A program made the translations under genes and the position numbers. A DNA stretch of 64,000 nt from Raphanus sativus (lineage: Eukaryota; Streptophyta; Magnoliopsida; Brassicales; Brassicaceae): NCBI RefSeq assembly GCF_000801105.2, contig NC_079513.1, forward strand, positions 22,040,273 to 22,104,272. The letters are read 5' to 3'. A model generated the notes under the pieces. The model did no database searches. It had not been told where the DNA came from and saw nothing but the letters and a program-made list of their open reading frames with translations. Numbering within the stretch: position 1 is the first letter of the stretch; every line of letters starts with the position of its first letter. Positions 1 to 12,655 of this stretch are shown piece after piece.

Positions 1-279
1 TCTGAAGAGATTTGAGGGAAGTGGGTAAAGAGGACCTTGGTCGAAGCAGAAGAGGATTAGCTTTAAATTGCCAACCCCTGAAAAGAAAAGGGCAGTGGAG
101 CCAGATAAATGGATAGAGGAGAGAAAAAGAGGAAGAACAACGAAGAGAGCACAAATGGGAAGAACAAAGAGTAATCTAGGAAGACCAGCTTTGATTTTTG
201 ATGGTAAGTAGTAACAGTAAGACATACACATTATTGCAAAAACCCATACTTTGATCAATGTCTTGAGTTGTTCTTCCAT
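1..279 (-). CDS. Wax-synthase-like MBOAT acyltransferase, N-terminal part (cut by window edge)
   Basis: The reverse strand from the ATG at 279-277 stays open to base 1 (93 codons). It starts [12 protein letters not shown] and carries the hydrophobic N-terminal helices and the motif FDQGPL that are also present in the complete paralogue at 1009-2022. The family (plant long-chain-alcohol O-fatty-acyltransferases and sterol O-acyltransferases, MBOAT fold) esterifies fatty alcohols or sterols in the ER membrane. The catalytic His lies beyond the window edge, so activity cannot be judged. It is the most downstream of three tandem copies, and its promoter region (about 280-880) is duplicated near 2360-2935. 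Confidence 0.75.
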   Translation of the reverse strand, partial: MEEQLKTLIKVWVFAIMCMSYCYYLPSKIKAGLPRLLFVLPICALFVVLPLFLSSIHLSGSTALFFSGVGNLKLILFCFDQGPLYPLPSNLFR

Positions 280-1008
280 CAGTCAGGTTTTGCTTTATTT
301 TTGTGTTTCAGGAATTTTTCAATCACCATGCTAGGTTTTAACTTATTTTGCTGCTTGTATAAAAAGCAACCAAATAAATGTACATTTGACTTTCTTTTTT
401 TTTTCTTAAATGAAGGCATGTTATCGTACAGCTACACGATCGATGGGAAGAAGATTCGGACAACGAACCAGCTTTGGTTCTACGTTCACTCCTCTGACGC
501 TGCTTCCAGTGTGCTTCTCTCTTCTTCTTAGCAATTAAATGGAATCAGTGAACAAGAGATAATAGTAATAAAATTTTGGGGCTTGAGGTCATAAGTCATG
601 AGACGATTCAACTAAAAAAGCCATAAGAGACGGTGGGGTCATACTTTCATTCAAACTTGTCAAATAACATGGGAGTATGAAACTAAGCTTCTGCTCAAAG
701 GTTGGTTAAATGCGGTTTCTGGCCTAGGAGATTAACATATCTAAGTTTAAAACATAACAGAAAATTTATATTTAGTTGTTTTAAAACTAATTTGATTGAG
801 AAATATTAAAATGCTTTAGGGTCTAGAGTTACAAGTTTGATAGAGACCATACAATATTAGAGCAATTTCAGTGGGGTTTTCTCTACCTAAGTTTCTAAAA
901 ATACAATACTCTTCTTTGTTTCTTTAACAACATAAAATACAATATCTTTTTATACTAGTAAATTTTTGATAAACGGTAATTCCAAGTTTTTGATAACCCT
1001 AAATAATA
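280..1008. other. Spacer between two MBOAT copies; promoter region of the left copy
   Basis: No gene is seen. The stretch about 425-880 is a direct repeat, with small indels, of about 2513-2935, so the tandem gene duplication included the upstream region. The short open frame at 268-531 is upstream DNA of the left gene and has no recognisable domain. Confidence 0.6.
425..880. repeat. Direct repeat unit 1, upstream region of MBOAT copy
   Basis: Shares long stretches with 2513-2935, for example around 470-530 (ACCAGCTTTGGTTCTACG and GTGCTTCTCTCTTCTTCT) and 710-830. It marks the extent of the tandem duplication of the MBOAT gene and its promoter. Many substitutions and small indels show it is not very recent. 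Confidence 0.6.
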
Positions 1009-2022
1009 TCACCAAGAAAAGTAGAACTTGCGCTTGAAGAAACCAAGGAACAACGAGGCTTCATAAGCATGTCTATCCATTACATTGCTCCGCAAAAGCT
1101 GAGGGTAAAACAGCCAACCAGCGGTCAGACACACAAACCCCACCGTAAGCAACCGCGACACAACTGGTCTCACTCGCAGCCGCCCCACAAAAGTCTTCTT
1201 CTTTACCAACACTTCAATCACCGTGCAAACTCCATGTAACACAAAGAACCAAGTGACCTCTCCTGTAGGCATCTCGCGGGTTAAGTAGACGTAGAGCACT
1301 TCGTGCGCCACACCGGAGGCTATGAAGGTCGCCAAAACTCCTATGATGGAAGCCCACTCGGAATTTACAAAGTGTTGGCAGATTTTCCTCACCGGGTAAT
1401 AAATGCCTGACCGGAGCATATCCGAGACCATTAGATTCCACCGGCGAGCCCAAAAGTCTTGAAGAGAGGTGGCTAAGTAGGGTTCGTTGAATTGTGGTTG
1501 GAGGTCCCGACCAAGAGTGACCATGACAAGATACTTGAGGAGGGTTAAGACTATCTCGTGCTCTAAGTATGTATGGAGAGGATAGAGGCCTAATAGTAGA
1601 ATCGAAGGGAGATATTGTTTGTAATCATACAAATGTAACACAACAATGAATATTGCAACTTTGATGGTGAAAAACCATTTTGGAAAATGAGTTAGGACTT
1701 TAGGGGTTTGTTGAAGTTTGATGGGGAAGCAAGTGAAGGCAATGAATTGAGAAAGATTTGGGGGTAGTGGGAAAAGAGGGCCTTGATCGAAGGAGAATAG
1801 TATTAGCTTTAAATTTGCAAGAGAGAGAAAAAAAGCTGTGTATAAACAGAATGTCGAAGAGGAGAAAAATAGAGGAAGAACCAAGAATATAACACAAACG
1901 GGAAGCACAAAGATTAATCGGAAGACGCCAGCTTTTATTTTAGTTGATAAGAAGTAACAGTAAGATAGTGCGCTTGTTGCTGAAACACATACTGTGGTTA
2001 AGTTCTTGAGTTCTTCATCCAT
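1009..2022 (-). CDS. Wax-synthase-like / sterol O-acyltransferase-like MBOAT protein
   Basis: Intact intronless frame of 337 residues starting MDEELKNL. It has about eight hydrophobic segments. The MBOAT signature is visible in the second half: [15 protein letters not shown] (about residues 190-204), then [11 protein letters not shown] near residue 240, which contains the conserved catalytic His. Length is normal for the plant wax synthase family (about 340 aa). Members transfer acyl groups from acyl-CoA to long-chain alcohols or sterols in the ER. In Arabidopsis such genes form a tandem cluster at At5g55320-At5g55380, which fits the collinearity of this window. The flanking partial copies show the cluster is still being rearranged. 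The exact acceptor (alcohol or sterol) cannot be told from sequence. Confidence 0.88.
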   Translation of the reverse strand: MDEELKNLTTVCVSATSALSYCYFLSTKIKAGVFRLIFVLPVCVIFLVLPLFFSSSTFCLYTAFFLSLANLKLILFSFDQGPLFPLPPNLSQFIAFTCFPIKLQQTPKVLTHFPKWFFTIKVAIFIVVLHLYDYKQYLPSILLLGLYPLHTYLEHEIVLTLLKYLVMVTLGRDLQPQFNEPYLATSLQDFWARRWNLMVSDMLRSGIYYPVRKICQHFVNSEWASIIGVLATFIASGVAHEVLYVYLTREMPTGEVTWFFVLHGVCTVIEVLVKKKTFVGRLRVRPVVSRLLTVGFVCLTAGWLFYPQLLRSNVMDRHAYEASLFLGFFKRKFYFSW

Positions 2023-2215
2023 CTCTTGGATTTTTTTTTGTTTCCAGTTGCCTATATTTTTTCTAAACCATCGACATCGAGCCAGGTTTTAACTTTGTTG
2101 TTACTTGGATGAGAAGCAACTAACGAAACTAAGGCATGTGGTTTTACAGATAGTCAATGGAAAAAGATTCGGTGAACAGACTAGCTTTTGCTTCTTCATT
2201 AATCCAGGGTACGTT

Positions 2216-2358
2216 TTGTCTTGTAATCGGAAGAACAGAGAGTAATCTTGAAAGACCAGCTTTGATTCTTGACAGTAAGTAGTAACAGTAAGAATGTAAG
2301 ATATACAGATTATTGCAGAAACTCATACTTTGATCAATGTCTTGAGCTGTTCTTCCAT
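2216..2358 (-). pseudogene. Remnant of a third MBOAT wax-synthase-like copy
   Basis: The reverse strand from 2358 begins [11 protein letters not shown], identical to the left-edge copy, then hits a TGA stop at codon 12. Homology continues in a shifted frame (CYYLLSRIKAGLSRLLSVLP) and is lost near 2216. Only the first 45 or so codons remain. The upstream flank 2360-2935 still matches the flank of the copy at 1-279, so this is a truncated tandem duplicate. Confidence 0.7.
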
Positions 2359-4006
2359 CAGTCAGATTTTACTTTATTTTTGTATTTGATGAACACTAAT
2401 GTTTTTGTTCAAAAAAAAAAGATCAGAACTAATGTTTTAACTTATTTTGTTGTTGCGTGTATAATAAGTAACCGAATAAATGAATACATTTGAAGAATAA
2501 TAAAATCCTAAGGCTTGATCGTCCAGCTACACGTTCCGACAACGAACCAGCTTTGGTTCTACGCTTACTCTTATGAGGCTGCTTCCGATGTGCTTCTCTC
2601 TTCTTCTAATTACGCAATTGAAATGGAACCAGTGAAATCTACGACAAGAGGAAATAATAACAAAACTTTGGTGCTTCATGTCATAACTCATAAAGTCATA
2701 AGACGATTGAATGGTGTTACTTTCACTCAAACGTGTCAAATAATATGGGACGACTAATTAAGATTCTGCTTAGAGGTTGGTTAAATGCGGATTCTGATCT
2801 TAAGAGATTACAAATCAAAGTTTAAAACATAAAAGGAAATTTATATTTAGCTCTTTTTTTGAACTAATTTGATACACTAAAATTATGTAGGGTCACAGAA
2901 TTTGTTACAAGTTCGCTGGAGACTATAGAATATTACAACATTTATAGTCGAATGACACTTTAATTACACGTCAAACTAAAGATTGAAATAAGGCCAAAAA
3001 CTTAGAAATTTTTGTTACCTTGATCTTTTTTTTTTGTCACTGAAGTTTCATTAAATCTAAAGATTGTTACCTTGATCTCTTGCCGTGTTTTCTCCTACCA
3101 TAATGGAGATTGCTAAGGAACAGTTATTTGAGAAAAAGCTCGAAAATAAATCAAAAAGAAAAAAAAAAGATAGTAACCGGTTCTAAAAAGAGAGTGTTTA
3201 GAATTGGTAAAAACTCTAATGTGTCTGTTTTTATTGGCTTTTCTTGTGTGTCTTTCTCTCTGGCCTCTTTCTCTCAAGTCATTTCTTTCTCTCTTGTATT
3301 TTTGTCTGGTATATCAGTTCAAGATATTATTGATTGATCTCTCAGATTTAGAGTTCTTGTTTTTGATAAGTTTTGATTGGTTTTTGGTGATTTGTGATTT
3401 GGGTTTTCAATAATTAAATTATTGATGTAATTTGACACCATAACACCACATTTGGTTAGAGATGTCCTATGCTCTTTTACTTTTAGTATCAAATAAAGCA
3501 GATGTGTTTAAAGTAAAAAAAAACCTGCGCGCGGCTTCGATCGCTTGGCTCATGTAGCTCGTCCGGTCTGTGATGGCACTTAAATGTGCAACACGTTGCC
3601 TGTTCGATGCTCGAGCAAAGCACAGCAGAGAGAGAGAGAGAGATTAACAGATATACCAACAAATCAACAACAACACAAGAATCATCAAACTCATATATTA
3701 TACGAGGTATTCTAAAATATCTCTTTTTCTTTTTAAGAAGTTGCATATCAACAAGTTTGATCTTTCAATAATTTTGACAAGCTCAATAAAGTTTATTTTT
3801 ATCATCAGCGCGCAATTATATTTTCCAAAATGAAAATTTCTAAAAAAATAATGACATTTTAATATACTTCACAAGATATTTCGTTTTTGTAGTGCTAACA
3901 ACTAACAAGTAATATAAATTCTTAATTATTAATTTAACACAGACAAAGAAGATGTGAAATAATGAAAAAGCAACACTGTGCCGGCAAAGATATTAGTTGT
4001 GTCGTT
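2359..4006. other. Spacer with duplicated promoter DNA and downstream flank of the fimbrin pseudogene
   Basis: Up to about 2935 this is the second copy of the MBOAT upstream repeat. 2935-3540 is AT-rich with no supported gene. At 3547-3612 lies a tRNA-like stretch followed by a short GA run (3630-3645), matched by 8384-8449 behind the second fimbrin gene, so the fimbrin duplication took its 3' flank along. Confidence 0.5.
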
Positions 4007-7000
4007 CTATTCAATAGCTGTTTCATCTGAGACGGATGGGATGTCAGACAAGATGTCTCCGTTATTGTCTTCATCAATGGGTAGGCTCGACACTTCTTCG
4101 TTTAAGGAAGAGACATCGTCTTCTCCAGTGACAGATGGAGCTGGTGAAGCATCAGTGCTCGTGCACGTCATGCCTGTGCTTTGAATCGACGAAGCATCAC
4201 AGCTCGAACTCTCTGAGGATGATGATTTTTGATGAAGACTCCAATACATTATACTTGCCGTTAAGATCAATATCATCTTTTGATTCACCTGCATTGAATT
4301 TCCACAAATTAGAGACATAAGGAAACCTCAGGGACTAGTTTACATATCGTTTCATAAGATTTAGATGAATATGTCCTACCTCCACGATATCTTCGGGTAA
4401 CAAGAAAAGCGAGCAACCAAGCTTTCTTGTTACACTGACAATGTATGAAGCATTCAGTCTCTTCTCGTCGTCTGTAAAATGTTTCAGTAGCCAAAAAAAA
4501 AACGGTTAATTAAGTAAGCAGAAAAGATAGAGAGTGAAGGGGGTAAGTTTTGTTAAAGAGAGTAATGGACCTGCTTGACCCTTGGTGACAAGATTCCAGT
4601 TAACAACTCTTGGCTCAACCGCCCATAGAAGATCGAGGAGGAATAATCCGCTCGATACACTCTTATCCTGTTGAAGTACATCAAGAGAGGTTTTATCCAA
4701 CATAAGTGACCTCAGTTGATTTTTTTTTAGATATGGTGAAAAGTTAAAAGAGATGGAACCTTAAAGCTTTCCATCTGTGATTTCCTGCCCATGATTTTGA
4801 CTTTCCTGTTTGCCCAGCTCAGGATTTCTGAGTCAGTAATGTCTTGTCCTCTTGTCCTAGTTCGAAGATTCTTGAGAAGTTGGAGCATATGGGTTCTCAT
4901 CAACTGCCACAAGAAGCCTGAGACATGTGTATATATTATACACCTACACTGTTATAAAATTACTAGGAAAAACAAAAGAAAAATAAAATATTGACAAGTA
5001 ATTACCGAGGATAAGATTATTTCTTCCATCAACTATGTCATTTCCAGCTACATTTACGAGCGAGAATCTCATATCTTTCCCAATCTTCACAACTTGATTG
5101 CAATTCTCTATTTTTTTAAACGGCTTCTCAATCGGTGGCTTAGAAGCTAGCTTCCAGTTAACTGAGCCTGGATAGACCTTGTCAAGAACTTCAAGAAGAA
5201 TCCATCTGCATCAAAAAATATACGTAAGAAACATTTTCTTCCCTATAAGCATTATGACCAATATGTTCTCTAAGTATTTCGCAAACCACACAGAAAGCTT
5301 ACCCGTTTCTAACATCTTCAAACACATTATTGACATAACTATCAATTCCCAGGCTGTTAATCCATAGCCGGTAGCATCTTTCATCTCTGGGACTATGTAT
5401 ATCCTCAGTCATCCTCCCCGCAAAGGAGGGCCTGCCATCAGTGCTAAGGCCATTCCTGCAGCAGGTACAGGGAAGCTAGTGTAAAGATCAAGTCCGCGCG
5501 GTAAGAAAATAAACCACCATCTTCTATGATCTTTTACCGACCTTTCATGAAATATTTGTGCCACAAATGCGAGATTCAAATAGGAAGACCCCTCAACTAT
5601 CTCTTCAGCAGTCAAGTACCGTTTGCAGTTTATTCTCTCTGCGTGTTCAAGGACCATGTTAGCCCCTTTCTAGATCATCCTCGACGTTTAGAGTAGCTGG
5701 ATCGCAGTGTTCGGGTGCAAGAACATTGAGAAGGTATGCATAGGCTTTTGCATCCTGGATGTTCAATAAACAATCTCGGACATTAAGATTAAGGAAAAGT
5801 ACCAAATATTTATGGATGAGATTTTTTTCCTAGTTATACGGATATAGCTTCAGAATAGAACTAGGTTTTCAGAACAATTGCCGACTAGGTAACTAGGTTG
5901 CATGGAAACTTGGTTGAAGGTCCATTTTTTTTGTTTCAGAAAGAAACATTTTGAAGTCGAAATCGTTTGGAAACTTGTGGAATCATACTTGAAATGCATT
6001 CCCTAAAAATCTCATTTGGAAACATGATAGGTTTCTATTTTAAACACCTTTGCTTCTGATTTGAAAACGAGAAGGAATGACTATTTGTCATTTGATATTT
6101 TATTGCCTTGCTTTCATTTTTGTAAACTTACCATGAATGTATTTTAGTATCATCTTTCAGTATTTGTTACCATTTTAATATAATGATTTGATTTGAAAAA
6201 GAAAATAACTACATTATTTATTTGTAAAGCGTTTTCAAATCGATTAAAAAAAAAAATTGTGTTTCCACATTTCAAAACATTTCCCGTGTATCCATTCCGA
6301 TTCCATGCAATCGAGCTTGCGAATTTATGAATCTATTGACTGAAATTTTGAAGGGATAAAAAGGAGTCCTAGTTCCTCTGATTGCTACTTGGAAAGCCAA
6401 ATACCTTCAGATCCAATGAAAAATTTCCAACTGTTTTTTCGTAGCCACCTCTCTTGAGATGGAAGTTCAACCATTTGAGTAAGACTTTCTCTGGGTGTAA
6501 TCTCAGAAATTCTTCTATTTCCTGCAACAGACAGGAAACTCTTTATTGTCACTTACAACATGCATATATTTGGTCAGAATTTCGCAAAGAGATATGTTTT
6601 ATCTTTACGTCATCGTCCTCGACCAAACCAATAAGCAGAGGCATCTTCTTCAAACTGAGACCGGCGAGGAGTTGAATCTGAAGTTCCCATAGTTAGTAAA
6701 GAATTAATCACAAACATAAATGAAGATGTAAATAGCAAAATAACTGCTGTAGTAGAGATGCACTAAGGGTAGATGTGTCAGGTTCGAGTCTCAGCAGCTG
6801 AGAGAGAGCATATAAAAAAAAAGAAAAAAAAAGCAAAAAAAGGTGCGGACCTTACGAGTTGTGAAATCAGTCCAAGCACAAGATGAGGCTACAAAAACAA
6901 GAAAATTCTTCTTAAATGGTCACAATCTTCTACGCTCGGTCTAAACATATTGTAAGGAAAGCAAGCAAGCAAAGCATATACTCGTCCTTCAGCGAGGCCC

Positions 7001-7425
7001 TGTGTCCCAATATTAATGACACTGCAGCCAACAGCTTTAGCAGAGTTGATACAAAGCATATGATTCTCATTTCTCTCCCACGGGTTAAGTACTCTTTTCG
7101 TGTTGATTGCTCTTTCATCTATTGTCCCAGGAACTGCTACATTTATAAACTTACTGCGCCAAAAAAAAAGAAAAAGAGAGCGAATCAAGATAAATATATA
7201 CTAATGTGAAGCTGCAATCCAAACACAAAATATCTCTACATTTACCATAGAAGCACACCATCTTTCACAAGTTCATACAGATCATTGGTATCCGGGTCCA
7301 AAGGAAGAAAGGTCTTTAAAAGAAGGTCATCCCCAAGATATCTATTGATGTGATGAACATAAAAGGCCTTCTCCGACTGGTTAATGGTATGAACGATGGT
7401 TGTGCTTCTTTGAAGACTCATACTT
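4007..7425 (-). pseudogene. Fimbrin-like pseudogene (tandem duplicate, 5' truncated)
   Basis: Exons homologous to exons 3-14 of the intact fimbrin gene at 8775-12144 are recognisable in order, including the calponin-homology segments [23 protein letters not shown] and the Ser/Thr-rich tail ending ETAIE. Three lesions are visible. Exons 1-2 and the start of exon 3 are missing, with 5'-leader-like sequence joined directly to exon 3 near 7425-7450. The exon that encodes [11 protein letters not shown] (around 6853-6890) is one base shorter (38 versus 39). The exon carrying the [14 protein letters not shown] segment has one extra G near 5670, which shifts the frame before [10 protein letters not shown]. 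Together these rule out a full fimbrin. The 3' exon remains open and well conserved, so decay is recent or a partial transcript is made. Confidence 0.85.
6750..6840 (+). repeat. Possible SINE fragment in intron of the fimbrin pseudogene
   Basis: A pol III box-B-like motif (GGTTCGAGTCTC, about 6781-6792) is followed by a run of A-rich sequence (6811-6840). The intact fimbrin copy lacks this block in the same intron. No clear box A or target duplication was found, so this is a weak call. Confidence 0.3.
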
Positions 7426-8774
7426 AAAATAGCTCTATACAACAAGATTCAGTAGATTACTCAAAATCCAGAAATATAGAGGAAGAAGGGGGGATAAGGT
7501 AGAGGATCGTTATTTGGTTTCTGAGAGAGCGAAGCTTATAAAGAGCAAGGAGAACGAGTAGAGTTTCGTTAGAGCAATTTTGCAATTGAACGCGTCTTCG
7601 TGGGAAACGCGAGGTTTGTTTTGTTTCTTTTATTTATATACGCGCTGTACGATGATGATGTTTGGATCAAACCGTGGATCTCACGCTAATAACAACCTGT
7701 ATTATATAGGTCTTTTCTTAATGAACTTGTTTTATGGGTCTTTTCCTAATGAAATCCCATTAATTAATTACATTGCTTGTGGAACCCCATCTGTCTCTAA
7801 ATTATTTCTGTTGACATTAAACAGTTTCACAGACCACTAATGTCATTAACCATAGGTTTATTTATTTTGGTTCTTGATTTCCACGTCATACCTCATAAGA
7901 CAATTTATCTGTTATCTATCTATGCTAATAAAGTAGTAATTGACCAAGGTGAAAAGTGACCGAAGGTGAAATTCGCATTAGTTCTCAACTCCAGTTCGAC
8001 AAGCCGATACCTTTTAGGTTTTGTTTCTCTTCTTCTCAAAGTTCCTGGCTTTTTGTGATTTTAAATATGAATATGCCTTCATTTTTGTGATTTTAAATGC
8101 TTTTTTCTGTGGGAATATTTAGAAATGAGATATATACCATGTAGTTGACGAACGTTTCTTGCTCAGTTTTTTCTACTTCAAAAAAAAAGAATTGTTTAAG
8201 AAACGTGCGAAAGAATTCTCTTTCTTTCTTTTTTTCTTTTCTTTTTGATAATAGTAGTGAAAATCTTTAGTTGGAATTTATAACTACAGAAACGGTTAAA
8301 AGATGCGAGGGAAAAATGTAAGATTTTATTTGTTATATTTCATTCTTGTCATTCTATTTGATTTCAAAATTTTATTTTATGTCTCGCCTTGCTGAGCTAG
8401 CTTGTCCGGTCTGTTATGCAACACCATGCAAGTTCGATTCTCGAGCAAGGCACAGCATAGAGATATATCAGCATTCAGCAGCAACAACAGCCAACACAGC
8501 AAACAACAAACTCTCTTACATCATATGAGGTATTCTAAAATATCTCCTTTTTCCTTTGGAAAAAATGCATAACAAACATTTGATCTTTCAATAATCTTTC
8601 TCACAAGCTCAAAACATTTCTTTTAAATATCAGCGCAATTATATTATCACAAGATGCGATCCTTTTTCATAATGGTAACAAATACTGTATAATTTTTATT
8701 ATGAACACAGACAGAGAAGATGTGAAATAATGACAAGCAACTCTGTTCCGGTAAAGATATTTCAGCATGTCGTT
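7426..8774. other. Spacer between fimbrin copies
   Basis: 7426-7640 resembles the 5' leader and first-exon region of the intact copy (compare 12340-12720). The rest is AT-rich, with pyrimidine runs near 8210-8250. The tRNA-like motif at 8384-8449 and the text after it match 3547-3720. No gene is supported. Confidence 0.5.
8384..8449 (+). repeat. tRNA-like motif in the duplicated 3' flank of fimbrin
   Basis: The ends GCCTTGC and GCAAGGC would pair as a 7-bp acceptor-like stem, and a box-B-like TTCGATTC lies just inside the 3' end. The stretch is only 66 bases and the inner arms do not fold convincingly, so it is more likely a tRNA-derived repeat than a tRNA gene. A diverged twin sits at 3547-3612. 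Confidence 0.3.
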
Positions 8775-11700
8775 CTATTCAATGGCCGCTTCCTCTGAGA
8801 CGGAGGTGACATCAGACAAGATGTCTGCGTCATTGTCTTCTTCGATGGTTAGACTCGACACTTCTTCGTTTAAGGAAGAGACATCGTCTTCTCCAGTGAC
8901 AGATGGAGCTGGTGAAGCATCAGTGCTCGTGCACGTCGTGGTTGTGCTATGCGTCGATGATGTATCAGAACTCGAACTCTCTGACGATGATGACTTTTGC
9001 TGAAGACTCCAATACATTATACTTGCCGTTAAGATCAGCATCATCTTTTGATTTACCTGCATTGCAACAACGAGTCCCCCCACAAATTAGTGACATAAGA
9101 AAACCTCAGATTTACATGCTGTTTTTCCATAAGGTTTAGAAGATGTTTCTTACGTCCACGATATCTTCTGGTAACAAGAAAACAGAGCAACCGAGCTTTC
9201 TTGCTACACTGACGATGTATGTAGCATTCAATCTCTTCTCGTCCTCTGTAAAAAGTTTCAATATCCAAAGGGAACGTTAAGAACAGAGAAGATAAGAGAG
9301 TGGAGAGGTGAGTTTTGTTAAAGAGAGTAATGGACCTGCTTGACCCTTGGTGACAAGATTCCAGTTAACAACTCTTGGCTCAACCGCCCATAGAAGATCT
9401 AGGAAGAACAATCCGCTAGATAGACTCTTATCCTGTTAAAAGTTTAGAAAGAGAGATTTGATTCAACATAAGCTACTTCAGTGGATCTTTTTAGATTTGG
9501 TTAAAGTAAAAAAGATGGAACCTTGAAGCTTTCAATCTGTGATTTACGTCCCATGATTTTGACTTTCCTGTTTGCCCAGCTCAGGATTTCTGCGTCAGTC
9601 ATGTCTTTGCCTCGCGTCCGAGATCGAAGATTCTTGAGAAGTTGGAGCATATGGGTTCTCATCAACTGCCATAAGAAGCCTGAGACAAATATATACACCT
9701 ACACTGTTATAAAAGTTTCGAAGGCTACAAGGCATCTTTTATCAAAACTAAAAGAAAAAGTAGGAGTTATTACCGAGGATAAGCTTCTTATTCCCTTGAA
9801 CTATGTCATTTCCAGCTACATTTACGAGCGAGAATCTCATCTGTTTCCCAATCCTCACAACTTGATTGCAGTTCTCTACTTTCTTAAACGGCATCTTAAT
9901 TGGTGGTTTTGAAGCATGCTTCCAGTTAACTGAGCCTGGATAGACCTTGTCAAGAACTTCAAGGAGAATCCATCTGCATCAAAAGAATATGTAAGAAACG
10001 TTTCCTTTCCTATAAACTTCCGGACCAGAACATCACTCTTGGTCTTCACAGAAAGCTTACCCGTTTCTGACATCTTCAAACACATTATTGACATAACTAT
10101 CAATCCCCAGGCTGTTAATCCATAGCCGGTAACATCTTTCATCTCTGCAACTCTGTGGATCCTCAGTCATCATCTCCGCAAAGGAGAACCTGCCATCAGT
10201 GCTAAGGCCATTCCTGCAGCAAGGTACAGAGAAGCTAGTGTAAAGATCAAGTGAGTTAAGACCAAAACTATTATCTTCTGTGATCTTTTACAAACCTTTC
10301 GTGAAAAATCTGTGCCACAAATGCGAGATTCAAATACGAAGACCCTTCAACTATTTCTTCTGCAGTCAAGTACCGTTTGCAGTTCATTCTCTCAGCATGT
10401 TCAAGGACCATGTTAGCCCTTTCGAGATCATCCTCGGCGTTTAGAGTAGCTGGATCGCAGTGCTCAGGTGCAAGAACATTGAGAAGGAATGCATAGGCTT
10501 TTGCATCCTGGATATTGAATAAACAAATCTCTACCATTAAGAATAAGGAAAAGTACCAAATACCTATAGATGAGGTTTTCCTAGTCAAACCTATGTAGCT
10601 TAAGGGTGTTGGAGAGATCTAGGTTTTAAAAACACTTGCCAAATCTATGAATATATTGAGTGTAACTTTTGAAGGGATAAAAAAGGAATGCTAGTTCCTC
10701 TAATTGCTACTTGGAAAGCCAAATACCTTCAGATCAGAAGAAAAGTTTCCAACGGTTTTCTTGTAGCCACCTTTCTTGAGATGGAAGTTCAACCATTTGA
10801 GTAAGACTTTCTCTGGGGGTAATCTCAGAAACTCTTCTATATCCTGCAACAGACGGAAAAAAATCTTTATTGACATTTACAGCACACAAATAATTTGGTC
10901 AGAAATTCGCAAAGAGATATGCTTAATCATTACGTCGTTGTCCTCCACCAACTCAATAAGCTGAGGCATCTTCTTCAAACTGAGATCAGCGAGGAGCTGA
11001 ATCTGTAGTTCCCAAGATTAGTTAGTATATCATCAAGCACAAATACAAAGGAAAATGAAATATAGAAAAACAAGTGTGAACCTTTATGAGTTGTGAGATC
11101 AATCCAAGCACAAGATGAGGCTGCAAAAAAAAAAGAAAAGCATTCAAAAGGTCAGAATCTTCTCTATTTGTCCCAACCAATAAATTAAAAAAACTAAGCA
11201 TACTCGTCCTTCAGCGAGGTCCTGTGTCCCAATATTAACCACGCTGCAGCCAACAGCTCTAGCAGAGTTGAGACAGAGGGTATGATTCTCATTTCTCTCC
11301 CAAGGGTTAAGCACTCTCTTCGTGTTGATGGCTCGCTCATCAATCGTCCCAGGAACTGCTATATTAATAAACTTACTGTGTGTGTGCCAAAAAAGGGAAA
11401 ACAGAGAGAATCAAGTCAAAACCCCTAGAAACCAAATCTAAGCCGCAATCCAAAAAAAAAAAAAAAATCTCATCTAACATTTACCATAGAAGCACACCAT
11501 CTTTCACAAGCTCATACAAATCATCAGAATCCGGGTCTAAAGGAAGAAACTGCCTCAAAAACGGATCATCCCCAAGATATCTATTGATATGATGAACAAA
11601 GGAGCCCTTCTCAGACTGGTTGATGGTGTGAAGAGTGATTGAGTTGGCTTTGAGAAACGAAGCAGAGTGCTTAAGAACGCCAGATTTGTCAGCAGCTTTA

Positions 11701-12144
11701 TCTCTCAATATTAAATATATCTGCAAACAAACAAACAAACATTCATCATCAAATCCAAAACAACCACATCGAAAGAGATTCAACAAAAGATGAAACTAAC
11801 CCTGAGAAACGATTCGAAATCAAGATCATCGGAGGACGCGTAATCAGAAGCCGAATCTGGCAAGATTTCTCTGATTTCTTTCTCCTTGAATGCAGAGACG
11901 AGCGACTTCACCTTGGCCAACACGGGAGGGAGATCCTCCAACGTAACCGTATCTCTCTGATTCTTCAACGCCGCGAACTATAAAACACGAATCCGGAAAA
12001 GGTTTATATACAGATTCAAAAACGAGATTGCATCTACTAAAGAGAGAGAGGAGTATGAACCTTGGAATTGAGAGAACGAAGCTCGACTTGTGTGAGCTGG
12101 CTTTGAAGCCATGGATCCGAGACGATTACTCCCACGCCAGACAT
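8775..12144 (-). CDS. Fimbrin (plastin) actin-bundling protein
   Basis: Fourteen exons can be joined in frame: 12144-12061, 11977-11801, 11720-11485, 11375-11204, 11120-11082, 11002-10934, 10843-10727, 10507-10296, 10213-10061, 9973-9774, 9679-9522, 9432-9336, 9245-9154 and 9056-8775. All introns are GT-AG and the total is 2088 nt (695 residues). The protein starts [17 protein letters not shown], has the EF-hand-like N-terminal region (about 1-90), then four calponin-homology domains forming two actin-binding modules (for example [53 protein letters not shown]), and a Ser/Thr-rich acidic tail of about 75 residues. It closely resembles Arabidopsis At5g55400. Fimbrins cross-link actin filaments in the cytoplasm. 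It is the parent of the decayed copy downstream. Confidence 0.93.
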
Positions 12145-12597
12145 CTCTCTGCAACAAAGGATCAGTGGTAAGCTTCGGGGAATTGAAAAGAGTAATAAAT
12201 AAAAGAAAAAACTAGATTTATTAACTGATTCCGAAGATTTTTTACTCAAAATAGCTATCTCTATCTACAACAGATTTTTTTCCAAATAGATATGACTCCG
12301 ATTTCGCAAAAAAAAAAAAAAAAGAATCCAGAAATCTAGGAGGAGCAATGTACCGAGATCAGCGTCTCTAATCGAAACAATCCAAGTTTTCTGTGTGTAT
12401 TATAATTATTTTTTTAAATGGATGATATTGTTTTGCGTAGGTGTGGAGGAGTTAAACTCGCCAATGTGAACGTGCACAAGGCGACGAAATCTCGAGTATC
12501 GATATACAGTGTGAAGACGATGAAGAAGTTTTAGAGAGAGAGAGAGAGGGGGGATCGTTTGTTTTGCTTCCTCTGAGAGCAAAGCGATGAGGAAGAG

Positions 12598-12655
<58 letters not shown>

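Noticed and set aside
3110..3413. Two overlapping open frames of about 70 codons
   Set aside because: Low-complexity, hydrophobic by TTT/CTT content, no homologue recognised, and no gene signals.
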